Assembly (NCBI GenBank): GCA_034435015.1
Contig: DAOTYH010000039.1
Location: 1-20,193, forward strand
From: DAOTYH01 sp034435015
GTDB lineage: Bacteria; Chloroflexota; Anaerolineae; Aggregatilineales; UBA3940
Reading direction: 5' to 3'
DNA length: 20,193 bases
Shown: in pieces, positions 6,546 through 13,343 of the stretch
Layout of the letters: each line of letters starts with the position of its first letter
How positions within the stretch are numbered: position 1 is the first letter of the stretch
Position numbers and translations under genes: made by a program
Notes under the pieces: generated by a model
Databases searched by the model: none
Told to the model about the DNA's origin: nothing
Seen by the model: the letters and a program-made list of their open reading frames with translations, nothing else

Positions 6546-7448
6546 ATGTACCACCTGGCGACTGTTTACCCGCCCGTGAGACGTATCCGACTGCCGCTCT
6601 CGCGCGATCAGCTGATGCTGTTGATGGCGGCCATCAACGAGATTTTCCTCGGCATTGACATTTATCTGGCCCACAGCATCAGCGGCACGATCACACCCCG
6701 CGAGTGGATTCCGATCATCTTTGGCCCGCTGGCCGGGCTTCTGCTTCTGCTGGCCGGCCTGATGGCGCTCCGGCAACGCGCGGCGGCCACGCTGATCGCC
6801 AATGTGGTCTTCGCGGCCAGCATCGTGGTAGGTCTGCTGGGGGCATACTTCCACTTTGTGCGGGCTATCCTGCCCGCCGCGCCGGCAGGTGAACAGGTCA
6901 GCGTGCCGTTGCTGGTATGGGCGCCGCCCATTCTAGGGCCGCTCACCTTCGCGCTGGTGGGATGGCTGGGGATGAGCGCCGTCTGGATCGAGGAGCCGCC
7001 CGACAGCGGCAGACTGCGTCTGCTGGCCGGGCGGTATATCCAACTGCCCTACAGCAAGACACGGGCTTTCTTCCTCATCGTGGGGCTGGGAACGCTGGCC
7101 ACTGTCATCAGCAGTGTGCTGGATCACGCCCGCACCGGTTTTGTCAACCCGTGGCTGTGGGTCCCGACGGCGGCGGGGGTGTTCGGAACGGTGGCGGCGG
7201 TCACACTGGCCGCGCTGGATCATCCCTCCCGCGCCGACCTGATCGTCTATACCTCAGCCATGCTGTTGTTGATCGCGGTTGGGGTGGCGGGGGCGGTTCT
7301 GCATGTGCTGGACAACCTGACGGCAGGCGGCGTCGTGGTCGTTGAGCGCTTCATCCGAGGCGCACCGTTTCTGGCGCCGCTGTTGTTTTCCAATATGGGC
7401 ATGCTGGGGTTGATCACCCTGCTCAGCCCGGAAGAAAGGGTTTCGTAG
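6546..7448 (+). CDS. Eight-helix membrane protein with internal duplication, octaheme partner
   Basis: This 300-residue protein has about eight hydrophobic segments. I do not recognise a named family. Its two halves align: both start with LP-S (17 and 167) and have a histidine at the end of helix 1 (H43, H194). Each then has a W-x-P 13 residues later (P56, P207), a GAxxH at the end of helix 3 (H103, H253) and an AP-x-LxPLxF stretch (126-135, 273-281). The histidine pairs are 60 and 59 residues apart and would lie on the same membrane face, as expected for bis-histidine heme b or a quinone site in each half (inference). It begins 2 bases after the octaheme stop codon, with GGAG 8 bases upstream of its ATG. 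It is the probable membrane redox partner of the octaheme protein. Confidence 0.75.
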   Translation: MYHLATVYPPVRRIRLPLSRDQLMLLMAAINEIFLGIDIYLAHSISGTITPREWIPIIFGPLAGLLLLLAGLMALRQRAAATLIANVVFAASIVVGLLGAYFHFVRAILPAAPAGEQVSVPLLVWAPPILGPLTFALVGWLGMSAVWIEEPPDSGRLRLLAGRYIQLPYSKTRAFFLIVGLGTLATVISSVLDHARTGFVNPWLWVPTAAGVFGTVAAVTLAALDHPSRADLIVYTSAMLLLIAVGVAGAVLHVLDNLTAGGVVVVERFIRGAPFLAPLLFSNMGMLGLITLLSPEERVS

Positions 7449-7455
7449 GCGGCCC

Positions 7456-7483
7456 GGCAGGGGCGGCTGTACCCGCCCCTGCC
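7456..7483 (+). terminator. GC-rich terminator-like hairpin after the octaheme operon
   Basis: GGCAGGGGCGG at 7456-7466 pairs perfectly over 11 bp with CCGCCCCTGCC at 7473-7483, with a 6-base loop. It begins 7 bases after the stop codon of the membrane protein. The following bases (TTCCCCCTT) are pyrimidine-rich but not a clean T tract, so termination may be partial. Confidence 0.65.
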
Positions 7484-7545
7484 TTCCCCCTTGGCAATGC
7501 GTCATGTACCACATCCCCAGATTGGGTCATATGCCGCATCATCGG

Positions 7546-7574
7546 TTGCCCCTGCCTGTGCAGTTCGGTACAAT
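7546..7574 (+). promoter_or_regulatory. Candidate sigma-70-type promoter for the ccm locus
   Basis: TTGCCC (7546-7551) and TACAAT (7569-7574) are separated by 17 bases. The -10 matches TATAAT at five positions and the -35 matches TTGACA at four. It lies in the 273-base gap between the membrane protein and ccmE, downstream of the hairpin at 7456. The remaining leader (7575-7721) contains short inverted repeats such as GGAC-ATTC-GTCC but no gene that I can support. Confidence 0.5.
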
Positions 7575-7721
7575 CTGCCTTATGAGCGGATGCCTGCCCC
7601 GGCACGAAGAAAGGACATTCGTCCTGCCTGACAGGTGACAATCAACGTCCGTTATTCAGACTAGATTGGTAGAATTAGGCCAGATTACTTGCCGCATCGT
7701 GTGAGCACACAGGAGATAACC

Positions 7722-8258
7722 ATGGCAGATGCCACCCTGCAAGGTTCTGAACTGAACAGCCTGCGCCCTGCCCAATCGGCGGGCGGACGACTCAAGTTCA
7801 TTATCGGCGGCCTGATCCTGCTGGCCGCAGTTGCCTATCTGATCGTCAGCAATTTGACCTCCCAACAGGAGTACTTCATGACGGTCAATGATCTGCTCTC
7901 ACGCCAGAGCGAGATGGCCGGGCGCAAGGTCCGCATCTCCGGTGTGGTGCTGGGCGACTCAATCCGCTACGACGGGTATGAACTGCGCTTCACGATTGCC
8001 CACATCCCTGACTCGGCGGCTGAGATCGAGGATGAAGGCGGGCTGGCTGAAGTCCTCCATCGGGCGGCCTCCGACCCGGACGCCGCCACTGTCGAGGTCG
8101 TGCTGTATGACCAGCCTCTCCCTGACCTGCTGAAGCACGAGGCACAGGCCATTGTCACCGGCACGCTGGGAGAGGACGGCGTCTTTTACGCCGATGAGTT
8201 GTTGCTCAAATGCCCCACCCGCTACGAGGAAGCTGTCCCCGATCAGGTGGAACAGTAA
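7722..8258 (+). CDS. ccmE: CcmE heme chaperone, CXXXY (cysteine) type
   Basis: This 178-residue protein has an N-terminal membrane anchor (about 24-44) and a periplasmic OB-fold domain. Near the C-terminus, where classical CcmE has a heme-binding histidine in HxxxY, this protein has CPTRY with Cys164 and Tyr168. That is the CXXXY variant known from archaea, Desulfovibrio and some other bacteria, in which cysteine is the covalent heme attachment residue (established knowledge of the family). The start at 7722 has AGGAGA six bases upstream; an earlier in-frame codon at 7689 adds only non-hydrophobic residues. It is the first gene of the ccm locus and precedes ccmF by 102 bases. It carries heme from CcmABCD to the CcmF/H ligation complex. 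Confidence 0.92.
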   Translation: MADATLQGSELNSLRPAQSAGGRLKFIIGGLILLAAVAYLIVSNLTSQQEYFMTVNDLLSRQSEMAGRKVRISGVVLGDSIRYDGYELRFTIAHIPDSAAEIEDEGGLAEVLHRAASDPDAATVEVVLYDQPLPDLLKHEAQAIVTGTLGEDGVFYADELLLKCPTRYEEAVPDQVEQ

Positions 8259-8259
8259 A

Positions 8260-8317
8260 GACGCACGGCCTTATGCGTCCCTTCCGGCGGGACTGCCAAG
8301 ACTCAAGGCTGGCAGTC
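8260..8317 (+). other. Two hairpins in the ccmE-ccmF gap
   Basis: GACGCA (8260-8265) pairs with TGCGTC (8274-8279), and GACTGCCA (8291-8298) pairs with TGGCAGTC (8310-8317) over 8 bp. No T tract follows. They may set differential stability of ccmE and ccmF segments of the transcript (inference). Confidence 0.4.
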
Positions 8318-8360
8318 TCTCGTCTCAAGGCTTGCCTCGATATGATGACAGGGGGAAAGA

Positions 8361-10544
8361 ATGACCGCTGAACTGGGCGTGATCGTGCTGTGGCTGGCGC
8401 TGATCTGTGCTGTGTATGCGTGGATTGCCTCGCTGGTCAGCGTCCGCCGGAACAACCCGCGCCTGGCCGAAAGCGCCCGCAACGCCACGCAGGCCATCTG
8501 GCCGCTGGTCACGCTGGCCGCCTTCCTGCTGATCGCTCTGCTGGTGCGCGGCGACTTCAACGTTGCTTATGTGTGGTCCGTCTCCGAGCGGGCTATGCCG
8601 CTCTTCTTAAAGATCACCGCCCTGTGGGGCAGTCAGGCCGGCTCACTGCTGTTCTGGACATGGCTGATGAGCACCTTTGCCTTCGGGGTGATGCTCCGCA
8701 ACTGGCGGCGCGAACAGGCGCTCATGCCGCATGTTGTGGCGGTCATGGCCGGCACGCTGGCGTTCTTCCTGCTGTTGACAGCCCTGTGGGAAAACCCCTT
8801 CACCCGCTACTGGCAGACTCCCGCCAACCAGATCACCACAGCGCTGTTTGGGCCGTCGGCCTTCTTGTACGCGATCACGGAACGGATCACCTGGCTGGGG
8901 GAACACGCGCCCGGCCTGCTGGGAGTCGTGCTCAGCGGGCTGGAGCCGCTTTCTGCGCCGGCGGGGTCGTTCCTGCCCAACCCGCCTGACGGTCAGGGTC
9001 TCAACCCCCTGTTGCGGCATATCGGCATGGTCATCCACCCGCCGATGCTGTATCTGGGGTTTGTGGGGTTCACCGTGCCGTATGCCTTTGGGATGGCGGC
9101 CCTGGCCCGCAACGAAGTCAGCGACTCGCTGTTCCGCGCCACACGCCGCTGGACGCTGGTCGCGTGGCTGTTCCTGAGCTTGGGGCTGATTCTGGGCGGG
9201 CGCTGGGCCTACGACGTGCTGGGCTGGGGCGGCTACTGGGGCTGGGACCCGGTCGAAAACGCGGCTCTGATGCCGTGGCTGACCGGCACGGCCTTCCTCC
9301 ATTCGGTCATGATTCAGGAAAAGCGCGGCATGCTGAGGCGCTGGAACATGGTGCTGATCACCCTGACCTATTTGCAGGTCATCCTAGGCACGTTCCTGAC
9401 CCGTTCCGGCGTGCTCAGCTCGGTGCATTCCTTCGCCCAGAGCGCTATCGGCCCGCTGTTCTTCCTGTTTGTGGCGGGGGCGCTGATCATCAGCGTCTCT
9501 CTGCTGGTCAAAGGATGGGACAACCTGGCCGCCGACCGCCGTCTGGAAAGCCTGCTCTCCCGCGAGACGCTCTTCCTGCTCCAGAACTTTGTTTTCGTCT
9601 CGATCAACGTCGCGGTGGCCATCGGCACGTTTTGGCCGTTGGTCACCGAACTGCTGGCCGGCGTGATCCCCGGCGTTGAGCGCAGTTCAGTTGGGCCGCC
9701 CTATTACAACGCTGTCACCGCACCGATGTTCGTGTTACTGCTGATCCTCATGGCCGTTGTTCCGCTGGTCGCATGGGGGCGGTCCAGCCTCAAACGGTTT
9801 GGGCGGGCTATGCTGTGGCCGCTTGGCTTCACGGTTGTCGCGGTCGCGGCGCTGATCGTGCTGGGAGTCCGCAACGCCGGCGCGTTGATCGGTTACGGGA
9901 CGGCCCTGCTGGCTACTGCCGTGACAGTGCTGGAGTTTCACCGCGGGGCTATGGCCCGCGTCCAGGCCCAGCATGAGAGTTACCCCGCCGCGCTGTGGAC
10001 GCTCTTCGGGCGCAACCGCCGCCGCTACGGCGGCTACACGATTCATTTGGGCGTGTTCATCATGGCCATCGGGATCATCTCCAGCAACGTCTTCCAGCGC
10101 GAGACCCAACGATCCACAGCCGCCGGTCAGACTATCACGCTGGGGGAGTATGTGCTGGAATACCGCGGGCTGGAACGCTTCATGGCCACCGACGGGCGGA
10201 TGGTGACGCGCGTCCATGCGGGGCTGTACCGGAACGGGCGGGAGGTAGCTCAGCTCTCGCCGCGCATTGACAACTATGCCAACGGGGAACGGATGACCAT
10301 TCCCGCCACCTACACTACCCTGACCGGCGACGATGTCTATGTCCTGCTGGTTGCATGGGAACAACTTGATCTCTCCAGCGCAACCATCAAAATATATCAT
10401 AACCCGCTGGTGAACTGGGTATGGGGCGGCGGCGTGATCTTCATTATCGGGTCGCTCATAGCGGCATGGCCGGACTTCAGCGAAGAGCGGCAGGGCGTCA
10501 TGGCTTCCCGTGAAGCGCGGCCTGCACCAGCGGGAGGGGATTGA
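8361..10544 (+). CDS. ccmF: CcmF, cytochrome c heme lyase membrane subunit
   Basis: This 727-residue polytopic membrane protein is CcmF. The heme-handling WWD domain reads WGGYWGWDPVENAALMPWL from residue 289. Flanking conserved parts include GQGLNPLLRHIGMVIHPPMLYLGFVG, with candidate heme-ligand histidines, and LTRSGVLSSVHSFAQS after the WWD domain. The C-terminal periplasmic domain (about 570-690) contains SSNVFQRETQ and TLGEYVLEYRGLE, followed by a last helix. It is somewhat longer than the E. coli protein (about 650 residues). It joins heme from CcmE to CXXCH apocytochromes together with CcmH, here including the octaheme and diheme cytochromes of the window. Ribosome site GGGGGAAAG precedes the ATG. 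Confidence 0.96.
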   Translation: MTAELGVIVLWLALICAVYAWIASLVSVRRNNPRLAESARNATQAIWPLVTLAAFLLIALLVRGDFNVAYVWSVSERAMPLFLKITALWGSQAGSLLFWTWLMSTFAFGVMLRNWRREQALMPHVVAVMAGTLAFFLLLTALWENPFTRYWQTPANQITTALFGPSAFLYAITERITWLGEHAPGLLGVVLSGLEPLSAPAGSFLPNPPDGQGLNPLLRHIGMVIHPPMLYLGFVGFTVPYAFGMAALARNEVSDSLFRATRRWTLVAWLFLSLGLILGGRWAYDVLGWGGYWGWDPVENAALMPWLTGTAFLHSVMIQEKRGMLRRWNMVLITLTYLQVILGTFLTRSGVLSSVHSFAQSAIGPLFFLFVAGALIISVSLLVKGWDNLAADRRLESLLSRETLFLLQNFVFVSINVAVAIGTFWPLVTELLAGVIPGVERSSVGPPYYNAVTAPMFVLLLILMAVVPLVAWGRSSLKRFGRAMLWPLGFTVVAVAALIVLGVRNAGALIGYGTALLATAVTVLEFHRGAMARVQAQHESYPAALWTLFGRNRRRYGGYTIHLGVFIMAIGIISSNVFQRETQRSTAAGQTITLGEYVLEYRGLERFMATDGRMVTRVHAGLYRNGREVAQLSPRIDNYANGERMTIPATYTTLTGDDVYVLLVAWEQLDLSSATIKIYHNPLVNWVWGGGVIFIIGSLIAAWPDFSEERQGVMASREARPAPAGGD

Positions 10545-10577
10545 TTCTCACCCATTCTTGCTGGAGGGAGGTTTCCC

Positions 10578-11624
10578 ATGCAGGCTCTTGTCCGTATCTT
10601 CTGGAACGCTGAACAGCGCCGTCTGCGGGCCTTCTGGCGGCTGGCGGTGCAGGCTCTGGCGTGGTTTATTCTGCTCCTCATCATGCAGATCGCCGTCGGG
10701 ATCGTCATGGGCATTGCAGCAGTGGCGGCGGGGTCTCTGACGCCAGAGCAACTGGCTGACCCGCAGGTGTTGCAGGAGGTGTTTCTTGGCTCGCCAGTGG
10801 TGCTGCTGGTGCTTCAGGCCCTCTCTCTGCTGATCAGCCTGCTGACCGTCTGGCTGGCGGGGCGCTTCCTAGATCGGCGGCGCTTCAGCGGTTTCGGCTT
10901 CCGCTTCAGCCGCAACTGGTGGATAGATTTCGTCTTTGGGCTGGTGCTGGGCGCTGTCCTGATGGGGCTGATCTTTTTGGCCGAGTCGCTGGCCGGCTGG
11001 GTGACGATCAGCGGGACGTTTGTGACAACACAGGAAGGGTGGCTCTTCCCGCTGGCCATCCTGATTCCAGCGGTGATGTTTGTGATGGTCGGCATCAGCG
11101 AGGAGCTGTTCAGCCGGGGCTACCAGTTGACCAACCTTGCCGAGGGGTTCAGGGGGATGAAAGTCAGTTCCGGCTGGGCGGTTGTGATCGCCACGCTGAT
11201 CTCATCGGCGGTCTTCGGCGCACTGCACATCGGCAACCCCAACGCCACCTTGATCAGCACGCTGAACATCATGCTTGCCGGCGTGCTGTTGGCGATGGGC
11301 TACATTTTGACCGGCGAACTGGCGATCCCCATCGGCCTGCATATTAGTTGGAACTTCGTACAGGGCAATGTGTTCGGCTTCCCCGTCAGCGGCGGGAGCA
11401 CCCATGCGGCTACGTTTATCGCCGTCCAGCAGGGCGGCCCCGACCTGTGGACGGGCGGCGCGTTCGGCCCGGAGGGCGGGCTGATCGGGGTGCTGGCGAT
11501 ACTGATCGGCATTGCACTGACCATAGGCTGGGTGCGGTTGCGCTACGGCCGCGCGGCGCTCCATACCGCGCTGGCGGAATATATCCCCCCGTCGGGCGAA
11601 ACGTCCCAGCCACAGGAGGCTTGA
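10578..11624 (+). CDS. CPBP-family intramembrane metalloprotease
   Basis: This 348-residue membrane protein has three motifs of the CPBP (CAAX/bacteriocin-processing, Abi) family: E175-E176-x3-R180 (EELFSR), F213-x3-H217 (FGALH) and H255-x3-N259 (HISWN). In characterised members these glutamate and histidine residues form the active site facing the membrane. It has about eight hydrophobic segments, with GC-rich glycine-containing loops near residues 270-310. Ribosome site GGAGGGAGG at 10562-10570. It lies between ccmF and ccmH, with gaps of 33 and 27 bases, so it is probably co-transcribed. A role in cytochrome maturation or in processing membrane proteins is only inferred from position. Confidence 0.88.
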   Translation: MQALVRIFWNAEQRRLRAFWRLAVQALAWFILLLIMQIAVGIVMGIAAVAAGSLTPEQLADPQVLQEVFLGSPVVLLVLQALSLLISLLTVWLAGRFLDRRRFSGFGFRFSRNWWIDFVFGLVLGAVLMGLIFLAESLAGWVTISGTFVTTQEGWLFPLAILIPAVMFVMVGISEELFSRGYQLTNLAEGFRGMKVSSGWAVVIATLISSAVFGALHIGNPNATLISTLNIMLAGVLLAMGYILTGELAIPIGLHISWNFVQGNVFGFPVSGGSTHAATFIAVQQGGPDLWTGGAFGPEGGLIGVLAILIGIALTIGWVRLRYGRAALHTALAEYIPPSGETSQPQEA

Positions 11625-11651
11625 TTGATCCGAGAGGTGTTGAGGTAATCT

Positions 11652-12230
11652 ATGCGTCAGACGAATCACAGCGCTTCAGGAGCGCACAGCCGCCCCTTCC
11701 ACCCCATGCACGTTCCGCGATGGAGCATGATCGCGCTGGTCTTGGCGGTGCTGATCAGGCTGGCTGTTGCGCCCCGTGTGCTGGCACAGGATGTCCAGCC
11801 GACCCCCCTGCCGGCGCAGGGGATCACCGACGATGACGTGAACGCTATTGCCCGTCAGCTTTACTGCCCGGTGTGTGACAACGTCCCGCTGGACGTGTGC
11901 GGCACACAGGCCTGCGCTGACTGGCGGGAGGAGATTCGCACCCAGCTTGAGCAGGGGCGCACGCCGCAGGAGATCAAAGCCTACTTCGTGGAGCGGTACG
12001 GGCGGCGTGTGCTGGCTGTGCCGGAACGGCGCGGTGTTGATCTCCTATTGTGGATTTTGCCGGTGGCGGGCGTCGCGGCGGGGGCGGTCGTGCTGGCGGC
12101 TGTCCTGAGGCGGATGGCCCCCGGCGCCCTGACTGCTGAAGCCGTCCCTGACTCCATTCCGGCCTACGACGATCTCGACCCCGAATACGTCGCCCGTCTG
12201 GAACAGGAGTTGAAGGAGTTCTCTTCATGA
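11652..12230 (+). CDS. ccmH: CcmH (CcmL-type) apocytochrome thiol reductase with extra cysteine pair
   Basis: This 192-residue protein has a membrane segment at about 25-45, then the CcmH domain with LYCPVC (Cys72, Cys75) in place of the classical LRCxxC. Two more cysteines follow at 83 and 88 (DVCGTQAC), in a region that usually lacks them. The rest, ADWREEIRTQLEQGRTPQEIKAYFVERYG, is the typical helical part. A second membrane helix spans about 128-150 and a short tail follows. CcmH reduces or presents the CXXCH thiols to heme-loaded CcmE and CcmF. GAGGT about 6 bases before ATG 11652 supports the start. Its stop overlaps the ccmG start by 4 bases (ATGA), so the two are translationally coupled. 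Confidence 0.9.
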   Translation: MRQTNHSASGAHSRPFHPMHVPRWSMIALVLAVLIRLAVAPRVLAQDVQPTPLPAQGITDDDVNAIARQLYCPVCDNVPLDVCGTQACADWREEIRTQLEQGRTPQEIKAYFVERYGRRVLAVPERRGVDLLLWILPVAGVAAGAVVLAAVLRRMAPGALTAEAVPDSIPAYDDLDPEYVARLEQELKEFSS

Positions 12231-12787
12231 GTGAAGGCACAACGACAAGCATGCCCAGGGCAGGCATCCGCTGGGGGCGTCTCCTCGTATGGGGGGTGGT
12301 GGCAGTCGTGCTGGCCCTGCTGGCGCTGTGGCTGGTCATGAGCTTTGCCGCACCGCCCGCCGAAGGCCGCCGGGCGCCCGATTTCACCCTGCAAACCTAC
12401 CCCGGCCATGACGGCAATACCTACACCCTCTCCGAACTGCGCGGGCAGGTGGTGGTGATCAATTTTTGGGCAAGCTGGTGTGCGCCCTGCGCTGAGGAGG
12501 CCGACGACCTCGAGGCGGCTTGGCAGACCTACCGTGACCGGGGGGTTCAGTTTCTCGGCATTGCCTACGTGGACAGCGAGGCTAAGGCGCTGGCCTACAT
12601 CGAGCGCTACGGGATCACCTATCCCAACGGCCCCGACCTAGGGACGCGCATCTCGGATGTCTACCATATCCGCGGCGTGCCGGAAACGTTCATCATCAAC
12701 CGCGACGGCGAGGCGGTCTTTTACGCCGCACGCCCGTTGACCTATGCCGAGCTGGCCTCTGCCATCGAGCAGGCGCTTGGCGAGTAG
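12227..12787 (+). CDS. ccmG: CcmG/DsbE/ResA-type membrane-anchored thioredoxin
   Basis: This 186-residue protein has an N-terminal membrane anchor (about 18-40) and a thioredoxin-fold domain with active site W84-CAPC (Cys85, Cys88) in NFWASWCAPC. The AhpC/TSA-like start APDFTLQTYPG and the conserved cis-proline in GVPETFIIN are present. It would keep CcmH and apocytochrome thiols reduced outside the membrane. The coding start overlaps the ccmH stop. An intercistronic hairpin begins at its stop codon (12787-12809). Confidence 0.93.
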   Translation: MSEGTTTSMPRAGIRWGRLLVWGVVAVVLALLALWLVMSFAAPPAEGRRAPDFTLQTYPGHDGNTYTLSELRGQVVVINFWASWCAPCAEEADDLEAAWQTYRDRGVQFLGIAYVDSEAKALAYIERYGITYPNGPDLGTRISDVYHIRGVPETFIINRDGEAVFYAARPLTYAELASAIEQALGE

Positions 12788-12809
12788 GCGTGCCGTGTTG
12801 CGGTACGCC
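12787..12809 (+). other. Intercistronic hairpin after ccmG
   Basis: GGCGTGCCG (12787-12795) pairs with CGGTACGCC (12801-12809) over 9 bp including one G-T wobble, with a 5-base loop. It begins on the last base of the ccmG stop codon and has no T tract. It may protect the upstream mRNA or lower expression downstream (inference). Confidence 0.5.
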
Positions 12810-12840
12810 CCGATCAGACACGTAAGAAGCGAGTAACGGA

Positions 12841-13308
12841 ATGGGTATTCCCACTGGATTGCTGGCTCTGGTGATTGTCATTGTCGTGGCCGCCTATGTA
12901 GCCCGCCCTTTCCTGTCTCCCCGCACAGGCGAAGAGGTCCAGCGGGGCGGGCGCACGGCGGCCGTCCTGCGTCAGCGGGCCAGCCTGCTGGCCGAACGCA
13001 ACCAGACCTACCGGGCCTTGCTTGATCTGGCCTTTGAGTACAACACCAACAAACTCTCTCAAGAGGAGTTCGAGGCCCAGCGCCACCGTCTGGTGGCACA
13101 GGGGGTTGAGATTCTCCAGAAGCTCGATGCCCTGCCCCTCCTCGACGAGACGCCCGACGCTGACCCCATCGAGGCGGCAGTGCTGGCTTTCCGTGCCGGC
13201 GCAGACCTCGGCCCGCGCCGTCAGCAGGGCGGGAACTTCTGCCCGCAGTGCGGCGCAAAAGTCGCCCCGGAGGATCGTTTCTGCGGTGCATGCGGGGCGC
13301 GTCTGTGA
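12841..13308 (+). CDS. CcmI-like membrane protein with C-terminal zinc ribbon
   Basis: This 155-residue protein has one membrane helix (about 5-23), a helical region (about 40-100) and a C-terminal zinc ribbon with CPQC at 134-137 and CGAC at 148-151. The stretch LLDLAFEYNTNKLSQEEFEAQR resembles the short helical hairpin that follows the membrane helix in CcmI-type proteins. A similar segment ends the next gene product (LD-AFE-L-YEAQR). Zinc-ribbon proteins of this form are seen near ccm genes in some bacteria, and a handling role for apocytochrome or complex assembly is possible, but the true function is not known. The ribosome site is weak (AAGAAG and GAG-rich upstream). Confidence 0.75.
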   Translation: MGIPTGLLALVIVIVVAAYVARPFLSPRTGEEVQRGGRTAAVLRQRASLLAERNQTYRALLDLAFEYNTNKLSQEEFEAQRHRLVAQGVEILQKLDALPLLDETPDADPIEAAVLAFRAGADLGPRRQQGGNFCPQCGAKVAPEDRFCGACGARL

Positions 13309-13343
13309 GAGACAATCACCTTTATTGCGGCAGGGAGCAGGCT

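Noticed and set aside
6621..6637. Perfect inverted repeat TTGATGG-CGG-CCATCAA resembling an FNR box
   Set aside because: The spacer between TTGAT and ATCAA is 7 rather than 4 bases, and it lies inside the coding region of the membrane protein.
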